Part shown: positions 44,034 to 52,908 of the stretch, one piece after another | Layout of the letters: each line of letters starts with the position of its first letter | Position numbering within the stretch: the stretch's first letter is position 1 | Source: Brevundimonas sp. NIBR11 | Lineage (GTDB): Bacteria; Pseudomonadota; Alphaproteobacteria; Caulobacterales; Caulobacteraceae | Reading direction: 5' to 3' | Length of the DNA stretch: 64,000 bases | Assembly: GCF_027912535.1 (NCBI RefSeq) | Contig: NZ_CP115465.1 | Span: 2,708,001 to 2,772,000 of the forward strand | The notes under the pieces: model-generated | The model's database searches: none | What the model was told of the DNA's origin: nothing | Seen by the model: only the letters and a program-made list of their open reading frames with translations | Program-made: the position numbers and the translations under genes

Positions 44034-44558
44034 ATGATCCGGCACAGCCTCACCGCCGTCGCTTCGCTGGCCGTTCTGGCCTCGGCGGCGCCGGCCTTAG
44101 CCCAGTCGACCGATGTGGATCTGGGCCAGTTCGACGGCCGCTGGTTCGAGATCGCGCGCAATCCGAACAACATGCAGCGCGACTGCAGCCGGGCGCAGAT
44201 CGACTTCAACCCGGCCGCCAACGGCCGCTACTCCATCCTCGTCACATGCACGCGCAGACCGAGCGGCAATGTCGAGACCCTGCGGGCCAACGCCACAGTC
44301 ACGGACACCACGACCAACGCCAAATTCCGCTTCAGCCTCGCCGGCCTCCTCAGCTTCGGCGGGCTCGCGTCCCAGCAGTATTGGGTCTGGGACCATGCGC
44401 CCGACTACAGCTGGGCCATCATGGGCCTGCCCAACAAGTCGAACTGGTGGATCTGGCATCGCAGCCAGAGCCCCTCGGCGGCGGTGCGGGCCTCGACACT
44501 GGCGCGGGCCAGGGCGCTGGGATTCAATATTGCAAACCCGGTGCAGACGGGACTTTGA
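44034..44558 (+). CDS. Secreted lipocalin family protein (Blc-like)
   Basis: A signal peptide ends at APALAQ (about residue 24). The mature part carries the lipocalin signature LGQFDGRWFEIARNPN, with the invariant GxW, and later YWVWDHAPDYSWAIMG. It has no lipobox, unlike enteric Blc, so it should be soluble in the periplasm. It may carry lipids or hydrophobic ligands. GGAG lies 11 bases before the ATG. Confidence 0.88.
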   Translation: MIRHSLTAVASLAVLASAAPALAQSTDVDLGQFDGRWFEIARNPNNMQRDCSRAQIDFNPAANGRYSILVTCTRRPSGNVETLRANATVTDTTTNAKFRFSLAGLLSFGGLASQQYWVWDHAPDYSWAIMGLPNKSNWWIWHRSQSPSAAVRASTLARARALGFNIANPVQTGL

Positions 44559-44645
44559 TCTTGGCGGCTATCGCTGGCGACGCGATCGCTCACGACTTGA
44601 GCCGCCTGGGTTGAAACGAGAACGCAACCGGAACATAACTCGGGA

Positions 44646-45095
44646 ATGCCCGCCGCCGCCGCCGTTCATCTCGAACTCGTTTTCAGCCGTCCGGAGACGA
44701 CGCTCGGCGTCACGCGCGGAGCGGCGCGGCTGCTGGCCGACATGGGCTATGCGCCGCTCTTGGAGGTCTGTCTGCCCAACGGACGGCGGGCCGACGTCAT
44801 GGCCTTGGGGCGCAAGGGCGACATCATTATCGTCGAGGTGAAGTCGGGCATCGAGGACTATCGCGTCGATCGGAAGTGGCCGGAGTACGCGCCCTTCTGC
44901 GACGCCTTCTTCTTCGCAGTGGCGCCGGAGTTCCCCGAAGGCGTGCTGCCGGACGAGCCAGGGTTGATCGTCGCCGATCCGTTCGGCGGGGCGGTGGTCC
45001 GGGACGCGCCGGTCGCGACGCTGGCCCCTGCAAGGCGCAAGGCCCTGACGATCGCCTTCGGACGGCTCGCGGCGATGCGGACCCTGCGGGACTAG
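44646..45095 (+). CDS. mmcB: MmcB-family DNA repair protein
   Basis: The 149-residue protein has a PD-(D/E)xK-type nuclease core: RRADVMALGRKGDIIIVEVKSG holds the Asp and the ExK pair. The body includes DYRVDRKWPEYAPFCDAFFFAV. MmcB was identified in Caulobacter as a damage-induced factor needed for mutagenic crosslink tolerance. No LexA box was searched for. It overlaps the convergent metallopeptidase by four bases. Confidence 0.9.
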   Translation: MPAAAAVHLELVFSRPETTLGVTRGAARLLADMGYAPLLEVCLPNGRRADVMALGRKGDIIIVEVKSGIEDYRVDRKWPEYAPFCDAFFFAVAPEFPEGVLPDEPGLIVADPFGGAVVRDAPVATLAPARRKALTIAFGRLAAMRTLRD

Positions 45096-45817
45096 CGACC
45101 CACCGCGTGCAGCATGGCGCCGTGGTCGCGCAGCCAGGCGCGCAAGGGGCGATGGTCGCCGACCAGCCGTTTCACCACGGACCAGTAAGCCGGGCTGTGG
45201 TCGGCATGGACCAGATGGGCGACCTCGTGAGCGGCGAGGTAGTCGAGCACCTCAGGCGGGGCCATGATCACTCGCCAGGAGTAGCGGATCGACCGCTTAT
45301 GCGGGCTGCACGAACCCCAGCGCGACCCGGCGTCGTTGATGCTGAGCGTGACAGGCCGCTGACCGAGGGCGCGAAGATGGACGTCCGTGCGGGCCGCAAG
45401 CGCCTCGCGCGCCACCCGCTTCAGAAGGTTGATCACGCGCCGGGCGAAGGCCTCGCCCTCGCCGCCCGAGACAATGCGCAGACCGTCCTCATCCTCGACC
45501 AGACGGGCCGCTCCGGCGCCGCCGGTGGCTTCAAGCCGGATGGTCCCGCCGCAGAAAGGGATGACCGCGCCGGGCTCGAGCGCCGTGCCTTCGGTGCGGG
45601 CGGCCAGTCGCTCGGCGATCCAGTCCGACCTCGACCGCGCGAAGGCGACCGCATCAGCCAGACGTTTCTCCGACGGAGCGATGGCGACGGCCTCGCCCTT
45701 CCGGGTGTCGATCCGGATCGAGACGCGACGGGCGCGCGGATTGACGCTGAGACGGAGCGCGTGGCCGCCCTCAAGCGGCAGCCGCTGACCCGTCTGATAC
45801 TGCGCAGAGCTTTTCAT
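45092..45817 (-). CDS. YgjP/SprT-like M48-type metallopeptidase
   Basis: About 241 residues carry the zinc motif HEVAHLVHADHS and the family block SRWGSCSPHKRSIRYSWRV that precedes it (DUF45/YgjP). The ATG at 45817 is chosen, so the start overlaps the end of phaZ by 47 bases on the same strand. A start upstream at 45874 would overlap more. The substrate is unknown. It is probably cytoplasmic, since no signal peptide is seen. Confidence 0.83.
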   Translation of the reverse strand: MKSSAQYQTGQRLPLEGGHALRLSVNPRARRVSIRIDTRKGEAVAIAPSEKRLADAVAFARSRSDWIAERLAARTEGTALEPGAVIPFCGGTIRLEATGGAGAARLVEDEDGLRIVSGGEGEAFARRVINLLKRVAREALAARTDVHLRALGQRPVTLSINDAGSRWGSCSPHKRSIRYSWRVIMAPPEVLDYLAAHEVAHLVHADHSPAYWSVVKRLVGDHRPLRAWLRDHGAMLHAVGR

Positions 45818-47051
45818 TCGCCGCGATGAAGTCCCGGGTGCGGGGGTAGATGTCCTCGCGGAACCGCCGCCCATTGAAGACGCCGTAGTGGCCGACGTCC
45901 GGCTGGACGTAAAGCACCCGTCGGTCGTCCGGGATGTTGGTGCAGATCGTATGCGCCGCCTGGGTCTGGCCGACGCCCGAGATGTCGTCCTTCTCGCCCT
46001 CGACGGTCATCAGGCCGATGTCGGTGATCTTGGTCAGATCGACCCGCTCGCCGTGGTGCTCCAGAAGGCCGCGCGGCAGGAGATGAGACTGGAAGACGAT
46101 GTCGATGGTCTGGAGATAGAACTCTTCGGTCAGGTCCAGCACCGACAGATATTCGTCGTAGAATTCCTCGTGCTTCTCCACCCCGTCTCCGTCGCCCGCG
46201 ACCAGGTCGCGGAAATATTCCCAGTGGGCGTCGGTGTGGCGCTGCTCGTTCATCGACATGAAGCTGTAGAGCTGCACGAAGCCCGGATAGACGTTCCGAC
46301 CAAAGCCCGGATAGGGCCAGGGCACGGTGTGGATCATGTTCGACTTGAACCAGGTGAAGGGTTTCTCCTCCGCCAGCTGGTTGGTCACCGTGGGCGACAG
46401 GCGCGCGTCGATGGGCGAGCCCATGAAAGTCATGGAGGCCGGGCGGTTCGGATCGTTCTCGGCCGCCATCACGGCGGCGGCGGCCAGGACCGGCGGGCCG
46501 GGCTGACAGACGCCGACGACGTGGGCGCGCGGGCCGATCTGGGCCAGCATGGTGCGGACGTGGTCGATGTAGTCGTGGAAATCGAACCGACCTTCCAGCA
46601 TCGGCACCTGACGGGCGTTGACCCAGTCGGTGACATAGACGTCGTGGTCCTGAAGGAAGGTCTCGACCGTGCCGCGCAGCAGGGTGGCGTAGTGGCCGCT
46701 GAGCGGCGCGACGATGAGGACGCTGGGCGCCGCGACGGGCTTCTTGGCGCGCTTGAGGTCGCCGACGTTGCGGGCGAACCGCACCATCTTCACCCATGGG
46801 CTTTCCCAGACGACCTGTTCGATCGTGCGCACCGGCTGGCCGTTGATGGTGATCGTCTCGAGCCCCCAGGCCGGCTTGCCGTAGCGACGCGTGACGCTCT
46901 CGAACAGCTCGGCGGAGGCATAGGCCGTGCGTCCGATCGCCGTTTCCGACGCCGGGTTGAGCGGAGAGGTCCAGAATCTGCGGGCGAACTGCGCCCCGAT
47001 CCGGAAAGGCTGCGCCGACTGGTAGGCGAGCTCGTGAAGTGCGTAGAGCAT
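45771..47051 (-). CDS. phaZ: Intracellular polyhydroxyalkanoate depolymerase
   Basis: The 426-residue alpha/beta hydrolase has a Cys nucleophile in the elbow GVCQPGPPVL rather than Ser. The late catalytic His is in VQPDVGHYGVFNG. The typical opening is MLYALHELAYQSAQPFR. The family degrades PHA carbon-storage granules inside the cell. ATG at 47051 has AGGA five bases before it; an upstream start would add 21 residues in a promoter-like region. The C-terminus ends in a poly-Ala stretch. Confidence 0.93.
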   Translation of the reverse strand: MLYALHELAYQSAQPFRIGAQFARRFWTSPLNPASETAIGRTAYASAELFESVTRRYGKPAWGLETITINGQPVRTIEQVVWESPWVKMVRFARNVGDLKRAKKPVAAPSVLIVAPLSGHYATLLRGTVETFLQDHDVYVTDWVNARQVPMLEGRFDFHDYIDHVRTMLAQIGPRAHVVGVCQPGPPVLAAAAVMAAENDPNRPASMTFMGSPIDARLSPTVTNQLAEEKPFTWFKSNMIHTVPWPYPGFGRNVYPGFVQLYSFMSMNEQRHTDAHWEYFRDLVAGDGDGVEKHEEFYDEYLSVLDLTEEFYLQTIDIVFQSHLLPRGLLEHHGERVDLTKITDIGLMTVEGEKDDISGVGQTQAAHTICTNIPDDRRVLYVQPDVGHYGVFNGRRFREDIYPRTRDFIAANEKLCAVSDGSAAAA

Positions 47052-47160
47052 GGAATCCTGTGATCGGCCCCACCGAGAAGCCAGGAGGGGGCCATAGAAC
47101 GCCGCAGAAGGCAAAACGATTATCGGTGATAACTGAAAACGGTTACCGACCCGTGCCCGT

Positions 47161-47784
47161 TCAGCCGCGCGCCATCACCCGCTTGATCAGCTGAGCCGAG
47201 CGTTCCGGCCCCAGATCGTGGCCCAATGCCGAGCGGAACCGGCCGTCCGGCCCCATCAGATAGACGGTCAGGGAGTGGTTCATCGTGTAGTCTTCACCGT
47301 CGCCGACCTTCTGGAAATAGGCGCGGTAGACCTTGGCGGCGTCGGCGACCTGTTGCGGCGTGCCGGTCAGTCCGATGACGCCCGGCGGGAAGCCTTCCGA
47401 CGACAGATAGTCCTTCAGCGCCTGCGGCGTGTCGCGCTCGGGGTCGATGGAGACGAAGAGGATCTGGAGATTGTCGGCGTCGGGTCCCAGCAGGCGGCGC
47501 GTCGCTTCCAGAGAGGTCAGGGTCGTCGGGCAATAGTCGGGGCAGTAGGTGAAGCCGAAGAAGACCAGGCTCCATTTGCCGTCGAGGATTGTCTGGTCGA
47601 CCGGCCGCCCGTCCTGATCGACCAGCTGGAACGGCCCGCCGACAGCCGGCTGATCGGTCAGGGTTCCTTCGGCGACCGCGTCGGCCCGCTCCCGTCCCTT
47701 GACCACCACGACCGTCACCGTGGCCAGGGCTGCGGCGATGGCGATGCAGGCGCCGGCGAACAGGAGGATGGAACGGCGTGGCAT
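47161..47784 (-). CDS. SCO1/SenC/PrrC family copper chaperone-like protein
   Basis: The 207-residue protein has one N-terminal membrane anchor (ILLFAGACIAIAAALATVTV) and a periplasmic thioredoxin-like domain. It carries the copper-binding CxxxC in TYCPDYCPTTL and the distal His in MNHSLTVYLMGP. SCO proteins deliver copper to cytochrome oxidase. It is divergent from regB, and in Rhodobacter the related PrrC gene is also linked to the PrrBA redox regulators. GGAGAG lies seven bases before the ATG. Confidence 0.92.
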   Translation of the reverse strand: MPRRSILLFAGACIAIAAALATVTVVVVKGRERADAVAEGTLTDQPAVGGPFQLVDQDGRPVDQTILDGKWSLVFFGFTYCPDYCPTTLTSLEATRRLLGPDADNLQILFVSIDPERDTPQALKDYLSSEGFPPGVIGLTGTPQQVADAAKVYRAYFQKVGDGEDYTMNHSLTVYLMGPDGRFRSALGHDLGPERSAQLIKRVMARG

Positions 47785-47812
47785 GGTGTCTCTCCGGGCC
47801 GACAGCGGCGCC

Positions 47813-47873
47813 GGAGCTTGATCTCCGATCAAGCTCCGTTCTTTGCTTGGAAAGCCTGATCGAAGATCAGGCT
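47813..47873. promoter_or_regulatory. Twin palindromes in the SCO/regB divergent promoter region
   Basis: Two perfect palindromes stand side by side: an 11-base pair (GGAGCTTGATC/GATCAAGCTCC, 47813-47823 and 47827-47837) and a 9-base pair (AGCCTGATC/GATCAGGCT, 47853-47861 and 47865-47873). Each has a three-base spacer, and both share the core TGATC-N3-GATCA. Their centres are 38 bases apart. They could be operators. A dispersed repeat is the alternative. Confidence 0.5.
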
Positions 47874-47894
47874 CGGGCGGTCTATAGACAAGCC

Positions 47895-49361
47895 GTGAGC
47901 CAGAGCGAAGTCCTACACCGCCCGTCCGACGCCGTGTCGCAGTTCCCGCCCCCGGCGCCGAGCTGGTCCAACCTGCCGCGCCGCAGCCGGGGCCTGTCGC
48001 TGCGCACCCTGATCATCATCCGCTGGCTGGCCATCGTAGGTCAGACGGGGACGCTGATCCTGCTGGACACCCTGTTCCACTTCCCCCTTCCGCGCTGGCA
48101 ATGCCTGCTGGTCATCCTGGCCAGCGTCATCGTCAACCTGTTGGCCATGGGGCGGCTGCAGCGCGTCGACAGCAGGCTGCCGGACGGACGACAGACGGGC
48201 ATTCATCTGGGCTTCGACATCCTGCAGCTGTCGGCTCTCCTGGCCTTCACCGGCGGGCTGGAGAACCCGTTCTGCCTTCTGCTCGTCGCGCCGGTGACGG
48301 TAGCGGCTGCGTCCCTGCCGGGGCGTCAGGCCTTGGTGCTGGGGCTGATGGTGCTGGCCTCGACGACGGCGCTTTTTTACTGGTCCATGCCCCTGCCGTG
48401 GCAGCACGGAGCCGATATCGACCTGCCCGTGCTCTACAAGTTCGGCGTCGGCCTGGCGCTGATCACGGGGGTGATCTTCACCGCCGCCTACACGTGGCGG
48501 GTGGCGGCGGACGCCGAGAAGCTGGAACTGGCGCTTGCCACGACCCAGGACGTGCTTCAGCGCGAGCAGAGACTGGCGGCCTTGGGCGGTCTGGCGGCGG
48601 CGGCGGCGCACGAGTTGGGCACGCCGCTCGCGACCATTCAGGTGGTGGCCAAGGAACTGCTGCGCGCCTCGCCCGCAGACGGGCCGATCGCCGAAGATGC
48701 GCGGCTGGTCCTGCAACAGGCCGAGCGGTGCCGCGAAATCCTCAAACGCCTGTCTCAGCGGCCCGAGGACGGCGACGAACTCTACACGGCCGTGGGTCTG
48801 AAGGCCCTGTTGAACGAGGTGGTCGATCCGCATCTCGGCTTCGATCTCGACATCGAGGTGTCGGTGAACACGCCGCAGGGCATGGCCGAGCCGCGCGTCA
48901 AACGGCTGGCGGAGGTCGTTCACGGACTTTCGGCCCTGGTCGAGAACGCGGCCGATTTCGCCGCGGCCTCGGTGCGGGTGCGGGCGACGGCCGACGCCGA
49001 CTGGATCACGGTCGACGTGCTGGACGACGGGCCGGGCTTCGCCCCCGAGATCCTCCCGCGTCTGGGCGAGCCCTATGTCACCTCCCGCCCGCTCGGAAAG
49101 TCGCGTCAGGCCCTCTCGACCCAGATCGCCGCCGCGGCCGCCGCCGCCGCTCCGGGCCGGCGCGTCAAGGGGACCCCCGACCCGGAGCCCGAGATTCCCA
49201 GCCAGGGCGGCATGGGGCTGGGCTTCTTCATCGCTCGAACGCTGCTGGAGCGGACCGGCGGCAAGGTGATCGTCGGGCACGGCGAGGGCGGTCCGGGCGC
49301 GAACCGGGGCGCGCGCGTCACGGTCCGCTGGGCGCGTCAGGCGCTGGAGATGGCGAACTGA
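47895..49361 (+). CDS. regB: Redox-responsive sensor kinase RegB/PrrB/ActS
   Basis: The 488-residue kinase has six membrane segments. It carries the ubiquinone-sensing motif GGLENPFCLLLVAPV, the H-box AAAAHELGTPLATI, and the redox-active Cys of RegB in QQAERCREILKRL. The ATP site includes VLDDGPGF and GGMGLGFFIA. In Rhodobacter RegB controls respiration, photosynthesis and nitrogen fixation according to quinone redox state. GTG at 47895 is the start in frame. A 16-residue Ala/Pro-rich insert lies before the last ATP motif. regA follows 86 bases later. Confidence 0.94.
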   Translation: MSQSEVLHRPSDAVSQFPPPAPSWSNLPRRSRGLSLRTLIIIRWLAIVGQTGTLILLDTLFHFPLPRWQCLLVILASVIVNLLAMGRLQRVDSRLPDGRQTGIHLGFDILQLSALLAFTGGLENPFCLLLVAPVTVAAASLPGRQALVLGLMVLASTTALFYWSMPLPWQHGADIDLPVLYKFGVGLALITGVIFTAAYTWRVAADAEKLELALATTQDVLQREQRLAALGGLAAAAAHELGTPLATIQVVAKELLRASPADGPIAEDARLVLQQAERCREILKRLSQRPEDGDELYTAVGLKALLNEVVDPHLGFDLDIEVSVNTPQGMAEPRVKRLAEVVHGLSALVENAADFAAASVRVRATADADWITVDVLDDGPGFAPEILPRLGEPYVTSRPLGKSRQALSTQIAAAAAAAAPGRRVKGTPDPEPEIPSQGGMGLGFFIARTLLERTGGKVIVGHGEGGPGANRGARVTVRWARQALEMAN

Positions 49362-49447
49362 CGGGACGAGTGGAGCCTGCGCCCCATCGCCGCACCGCTT
49401 GACCCGCACGCGCCACGAGCCGACTTGGAGGACAGGAGACCCTCGCC

Positions 49448-50020
49448 ATGACGACCGCCGCCGCTCCCGCCAACCTGGAAGATCGTATCGCCGCGCTTCC
49501 GGACCGCTCCCTGTTCCTGCTCGACGACGACCAGGCGCTGAGGACCCGGATGGGTCGAGCGCTGGAGGCGCGCGGATTTCAGGTGACCACGGCCGGATCG
49601 GTCGGAGAGGCGACCGAGCTTCTGCGCACCCATCAGCCGGCCTTCGCTGTCCTGGACATGCGTCTGGAGGACGGCAACGGCCTTAAGGTGGTCGAGGCCA
49701 TCCGCGAACGCCGCGACGACGCGCGGATCGTCATGCTGACCGGCTATGGCGCCATCGCCACGGCCGTCGCGGCGGTCAAGGCCGGGGCCGTCGACTATCT
49801 GTCCAAGCCCGCCGACGCCGACGATGTGGTCAAGGCCTTGCTGGCGACCGGCGATGCGCCGGAGCCGCCCGAGAATCCGATGAGCGCCGACCGGGTTCGC
49901 TGGGAGCATATCCAGCGCGTCTACGAGCTTTGCGACCACAATGTCTCGGAGACCGCGCGTCGTCTGGGCATGCACCGGCGCACTCTGCAGCGCATCCTGG
50001 CGAAACGCGCGCCGCGCTGA
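49448..50020 (+). CDS. regA: Redox response regulator RegA/PrrA/ActR
   Basis: The 190-residue protein has a receiver with LLDDDQALR, the phospho-acceptor Asp in VLDMRLEDGNG and Lys in DYLSKPADADD. A proline-rich linker (EPPENPM) follows, then a Fis-type helix-turn-helix (NVSETARRLGMHRRTLQRIL). This is the highly conserved RegA layout and it lies behind regB. A short palindrome (50029-50043) separates its stop from the convergent PBP gene. Confidence 0.95.
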   Translation: MTTAAAPANLEDRIAALPDRSLFLLDDDQALRTRMGRALEARGFQVTTAGSVGEATELLRTHQPAFAVLDMRLEDGNGLKVVEAIRERRDDARIVMLTGYGAIATAVAAVKAGAVDYLSKPADADDVVKALLATGDAPEPPENPMSADRVRWEHIQRVYELCDHNVSETARRLGMHRRTLQRILAKRAPR

Positions 50021-50049
50021 TCATCCTCCTCCCGCAAGGGGAGAAGTTG

Positions 50050-52149
50050 TCAAAAGAACAGCGGGTTGCCTTCCTTTTCCGGAGGCGCGGTCGGCTCAGG
50101 GCGCTGATCCGGCGGATCGTCGCGACGCGGTCGCTCGGTCGGAATAGCGTCACGGCGCGGCTGATCGGCAGGCGCGTTCGGCTGGTAGGGTTCGCCCTGG
50201 TCCGGATCCACGCCGTCCGGCAGGACGGTGGAATCGCCGTAGGGGTCCTCGACGACGCCGATCAGGTCGCCGATCGGGTCGGGCGCGATCCAGCCGTCGG
50301 GCATCGGCGGGCCGTTGGGGATCGGCTGGACGTTCAAACGCGGCAGGGCCGCCTCCATGAAGCCCTTCCAGATGGCGGCCGGAGCCGCGCCGCCGGTGAC
50401 GCCGCGCATGGCGGTGTTGTCGTCCTTGCCGACCCAGACGGCGGTGACGAAGCCGCCGGTGTAGCCGACGAACCAGGCGTCCTTGTAGTCCGAGGTCGTC
50501 CCCGTCTTGCCGGCGATGTCGCGGCCCGGGATGGCGGCGGCGCGCGCCGTGCCCGAGGTCACCACGCCGCGCAGCATCTGGTTCATGTAGTAGAGCGACG
50601 GGTTGTTGATCGCCTGCCCTGAGGCGACGTCGCGGGCGCCGCGCTGATAGATGACGCGCCCCTGGGGCGTGCGGATGCGGCTGATTCCATAGGCCTCGAC
50701 CCGGCGACCGCCGTTGGCGAAGGCGTCGTAGGCTGTGGCCATGTCGATGGGTGAGACCTCGACGGCGCCGAGCGCCATGGCGGGCTCCAGACCGATGCGC
50801 GACGAGATGCCGAGGCGGCGGGCGGCGCGGGCCACACTGTCGCGACCGACCTGATCGGCGACATAGGCGGCGACCGTATTGGTCGACTGCGCGACGGCCT
50901 GGGCCAGGGTCATGTTGCCGGAGAAGGTCCCGGAGTAATTGCGCGGGCTCCAGTTGCCGATACGGACCGGCTCGTCGACGACCGGGGTCTCGGGCGTGTA
51001 GCCGGCCTCCATGGCGGCCAGATAGACGAAGGGCTTGAAGGCCGACCCGGCCTGACGGCGAGCGTCAACGGCGCGGTTGAACTGGCTGTCGGCATAGGAG
51101 GCGCCGCCGATCATGGCGCGCACCCGGCCGTCGCCGTCGAGAGCCACCAGTGCGGCCTGTTCGACCCCGCGACCGGCGTCGCGGTCCAGGATGCGGCGGA
51201 CGTTGCGTTCGGCTGCGGTCTGCAGGGTGAGGTCGAGGGTGGTCTCGACGATCATGTCCTCGGTCGGCTCGCCGACGAGGCCGCGGATCTCCTTGTCGAG
51301 CCAGTCGATGAAATACTGGGCGTGCTGGGTGGCCAGGGTGCGCGACACGCGGACCGGCTCCAGCACGGCGGCGGCCCGCTGCTCCGGGGTGATGACGCCA
51401 GACTGCTCCATCTCGTTCAGGACGACGGTGGCGCGAACGCCGGCGCGCTTGCTTTCCGACACCGGCGAATAGCGCGACGGAGCCTTCAGCAGGCCGGCCA
51501 GAAGCGCGGCCTCGCCGACCGTCAGGTCCTTGGCGGACTTGTCGAAATAGCGCTGCGAAGCCGCCTCGATGCCATAGGCGCCGGCGCCGAAATAGACCCG
51601 GTTCAGATAGAGGGCGAGGATTTCCTTCTTGGAGAACTTCATCTCCAGCCAGACTGCAAGCATCAGCTCCTGCACCTTGCGGCGCATGTTCTGGTCGGGC
51701 GTCAGGAACAGGTTCTTGGCCAGCTGCTGGGTCAGGGTCGATCCGCCCTGGACGATCCGTCCGGCCCGCATGTTCGAGACCATGGCCCGGGTCATGCCGA
51801 TCGGATCGAAGCCCGGGTGCCAGTAGAAGCGCTGGTCCTCGATCGCGATGAAGGCGGCGGGGACGTAGTCCGGCAAGGCTTCCAGGTCGGCGGGCGGGGC
51901 CTGCTGCGCGCCGCGCGTGGCGATCAGAACGCCGTTGCGGTCCAGATAGGTGATCGAAGGCTGGCGATTGACGTCATAGAGGGCCGAGGTGTCCGGCAGG
52001 CCGCGCGCGAACACGGCGAAGAAGACCACGAGGAAGATCAGGCCCCAGACGGCCAGGACAGACCCCCAGTAGAGGACCTGCTGCAGACGCGTGCGCGGCG
52101 CCCTGGCCGCGCCATCGCCACTTCTGTTTCCGAAACCCGGACCGGCCAT
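50050..52149 (-). CDS. Class A penicillin-binding protein (PBP1A family)
   Basis: The protein has 699 residues: one N-terminal membrane segment (WGSVLAVWGLIFLVVFFAVF), the glycosyltransferase 51 domain (IEDQRFYWHPGFDPIGMTRA, GGSTLTQQLAKNL), and the transpeptidase domain with SxxK in GSAFKPFVY, STN in QSTNTVAAYV and KTGT in AGKTGTTSDYKD. The tail is Pro/Asp/Arg-rich and probably disordered. It polymerises and cross-links peptidoglycan. ATG at 52149 has GAGG six bases upstream, a better fit than the ATG at 52155. Confidence 0.94.
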   Translation of the reverse strand: MAGPGFGNRSGDGAARAPRTRLQQVLYWGSVLAVWGLIFLVVFFAVFARGLPDTSALYDVNRQPSITYLDRNGVLIATRGAQQAPPADLEALPDYVPAAFIAIEDQRFYWHPGFDPIGMTRAMVSNMRAGRIVQGGSTLTQQLAKNLFLTPDQNMRRKVQELMLAVWLEMKFSKKEILALYLNRVYFGAGAYGIEAASQRYFDKSAKDLTVGEAALLAGLLKAPSRYSPVSESKRAGVRATVVLNEMEQSGVITPEQRAAAVLEPVRVSRTLATQHAQYFIDWLDKEIRGLVGEPTEDMIVETTLDLTLQTAAERNVRRILDRDAGRGVEQAALVALDGDGRVRAMIGGASYADSQFNRAVDARRQAGSAFKPFVYLAAMEAGYTPETPVVDEPVRIGNWSPRNYSGTFSGNMTLAQAVAQSTNTVAAYVADQVGRDSVARAARRLGISSRIGLEPAMALGAVEVSPIDMATAYDAFANGGRRVEAYGISRIRTPQGRVIYQRGARDVASGQAINNPSLYYMNQMLRGVVTSGTARAAAIPGRDIAGKTGTTSDYKDAWFVGYTGGFVTAVWVGKDDNTAMRGVTGGAAPAAIWKGFMEAALPRLNVQPIPNGPPMPDGWIAPDPIGDLIGVVEDPYGDSTVLPDGVDPDQGEPYQPNAPADQPRRDAIPTERPRRDDPPDQRPEPTAPPEKEGNPLFF

Positions 52150-52284
52150 CGACATCCTCAAGAGCCCCGGCCGTGATAGCCGTTCCCCGCTGCTACCTAA
52201 AACGCCGTTGTAGTGAACGGCGGATGAAGAGTTCACGTCAGCGTGATGGGCCTTTCAGCCGAAACGATGGCGCTGGCGTTAATG

Positions 52285-52908
52285 CTAGTCCATGCGATGG
52301 GCGAGCCAGACCGAGCCATTGTCGGCCCAGAGACCGGTTTCAGCGGCAAACCCGCGAGAGGTGAGCAGGGTCTGGTAATCCTCGGGACCGAGACTGCCGT
52401 GATAGAGCGGGTCGCCGCGCCAGGATCCGACCACGAACTCCTCACGGGGACCGGACGAGAACATGACCGAGGCGCGGGGCGCGGCATGGGCCAGAAGGCG
52501 CGGCAGGGCGAGACGCTGATCGGCCGGGCTGAGATGGAACAGGCTGTGCCAGGCGAGGACGCCGGCGAAGGTCTGGCCCAGGTCCAGGGTGCGCATGTCG
52601 GCCTGGACGAAGCGGCCCTCGGGCAGATCGGCGGCGGCGTGGGCGATCAGATTGGCCGAGGAATCGACACCGGTGACGCGGAAGCCTCGCTCGATCAGAG
52701 CCGCCGCCATGGGGCGCCCCGAGCCGCAGCCGACATCGAGCACAGCGTCGCCGGGTTGCAGACCGGCGGTAAGCCGGTCGAGCCACCTCCGGTCCGCCTC
52801 GGTCAGGTCCCGGCCGCGATCGGCGACCCAGTCCGCCGCCCGCCGGTCGTAGAGATCGACGATGTCGGCGGCGGCTTTGGAGTCTTCCGGGCTTTCCGGT
52901 CGGCTCAT
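52285..52908 (-). CDS. Class I SAM-dependent methyltransferase
   Basis: The 207-residue protein has SAM-binding motif I AVLDVGCGSGRPMAAALIERG and the acidic strand-2 end in VTGVDSS. Motif II-like ADMRTLDLGQTFAGVLAWHS follows. The substrate is unknown, and there is no membrane segment. Its ATG overlaps the stop of the upstream secreted hydrolase gene by four bases (ATGA), so they are co-translated. Confidence 0.9.
   Translation of the reverse strand: MSRPESPEDSKAAADIVDLYDRRAADWVADRGRDLTEADRRWLDRLTAGLQPGDAVLDVGCGSGRPMAAALIERGFRVTGVDSSANLIAHAAADLPEGRFVQADMRTLDLGQTFAGVLAWHSLFHLSPADQRLALPRLLAHAAPRASVMFSSGPREEFVVGSWRGDPLYHGSLGPEDYQTLLTSRGFAAETGLWADNGSVWLAHRMD

Noticed and set aside
47818..47832. 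FNR/FixK box in the SCO-regB promoter
   Set aside because: The half sites TTGAT and ATCAA are present but are five bases apart, not four, so the consensus is not met.
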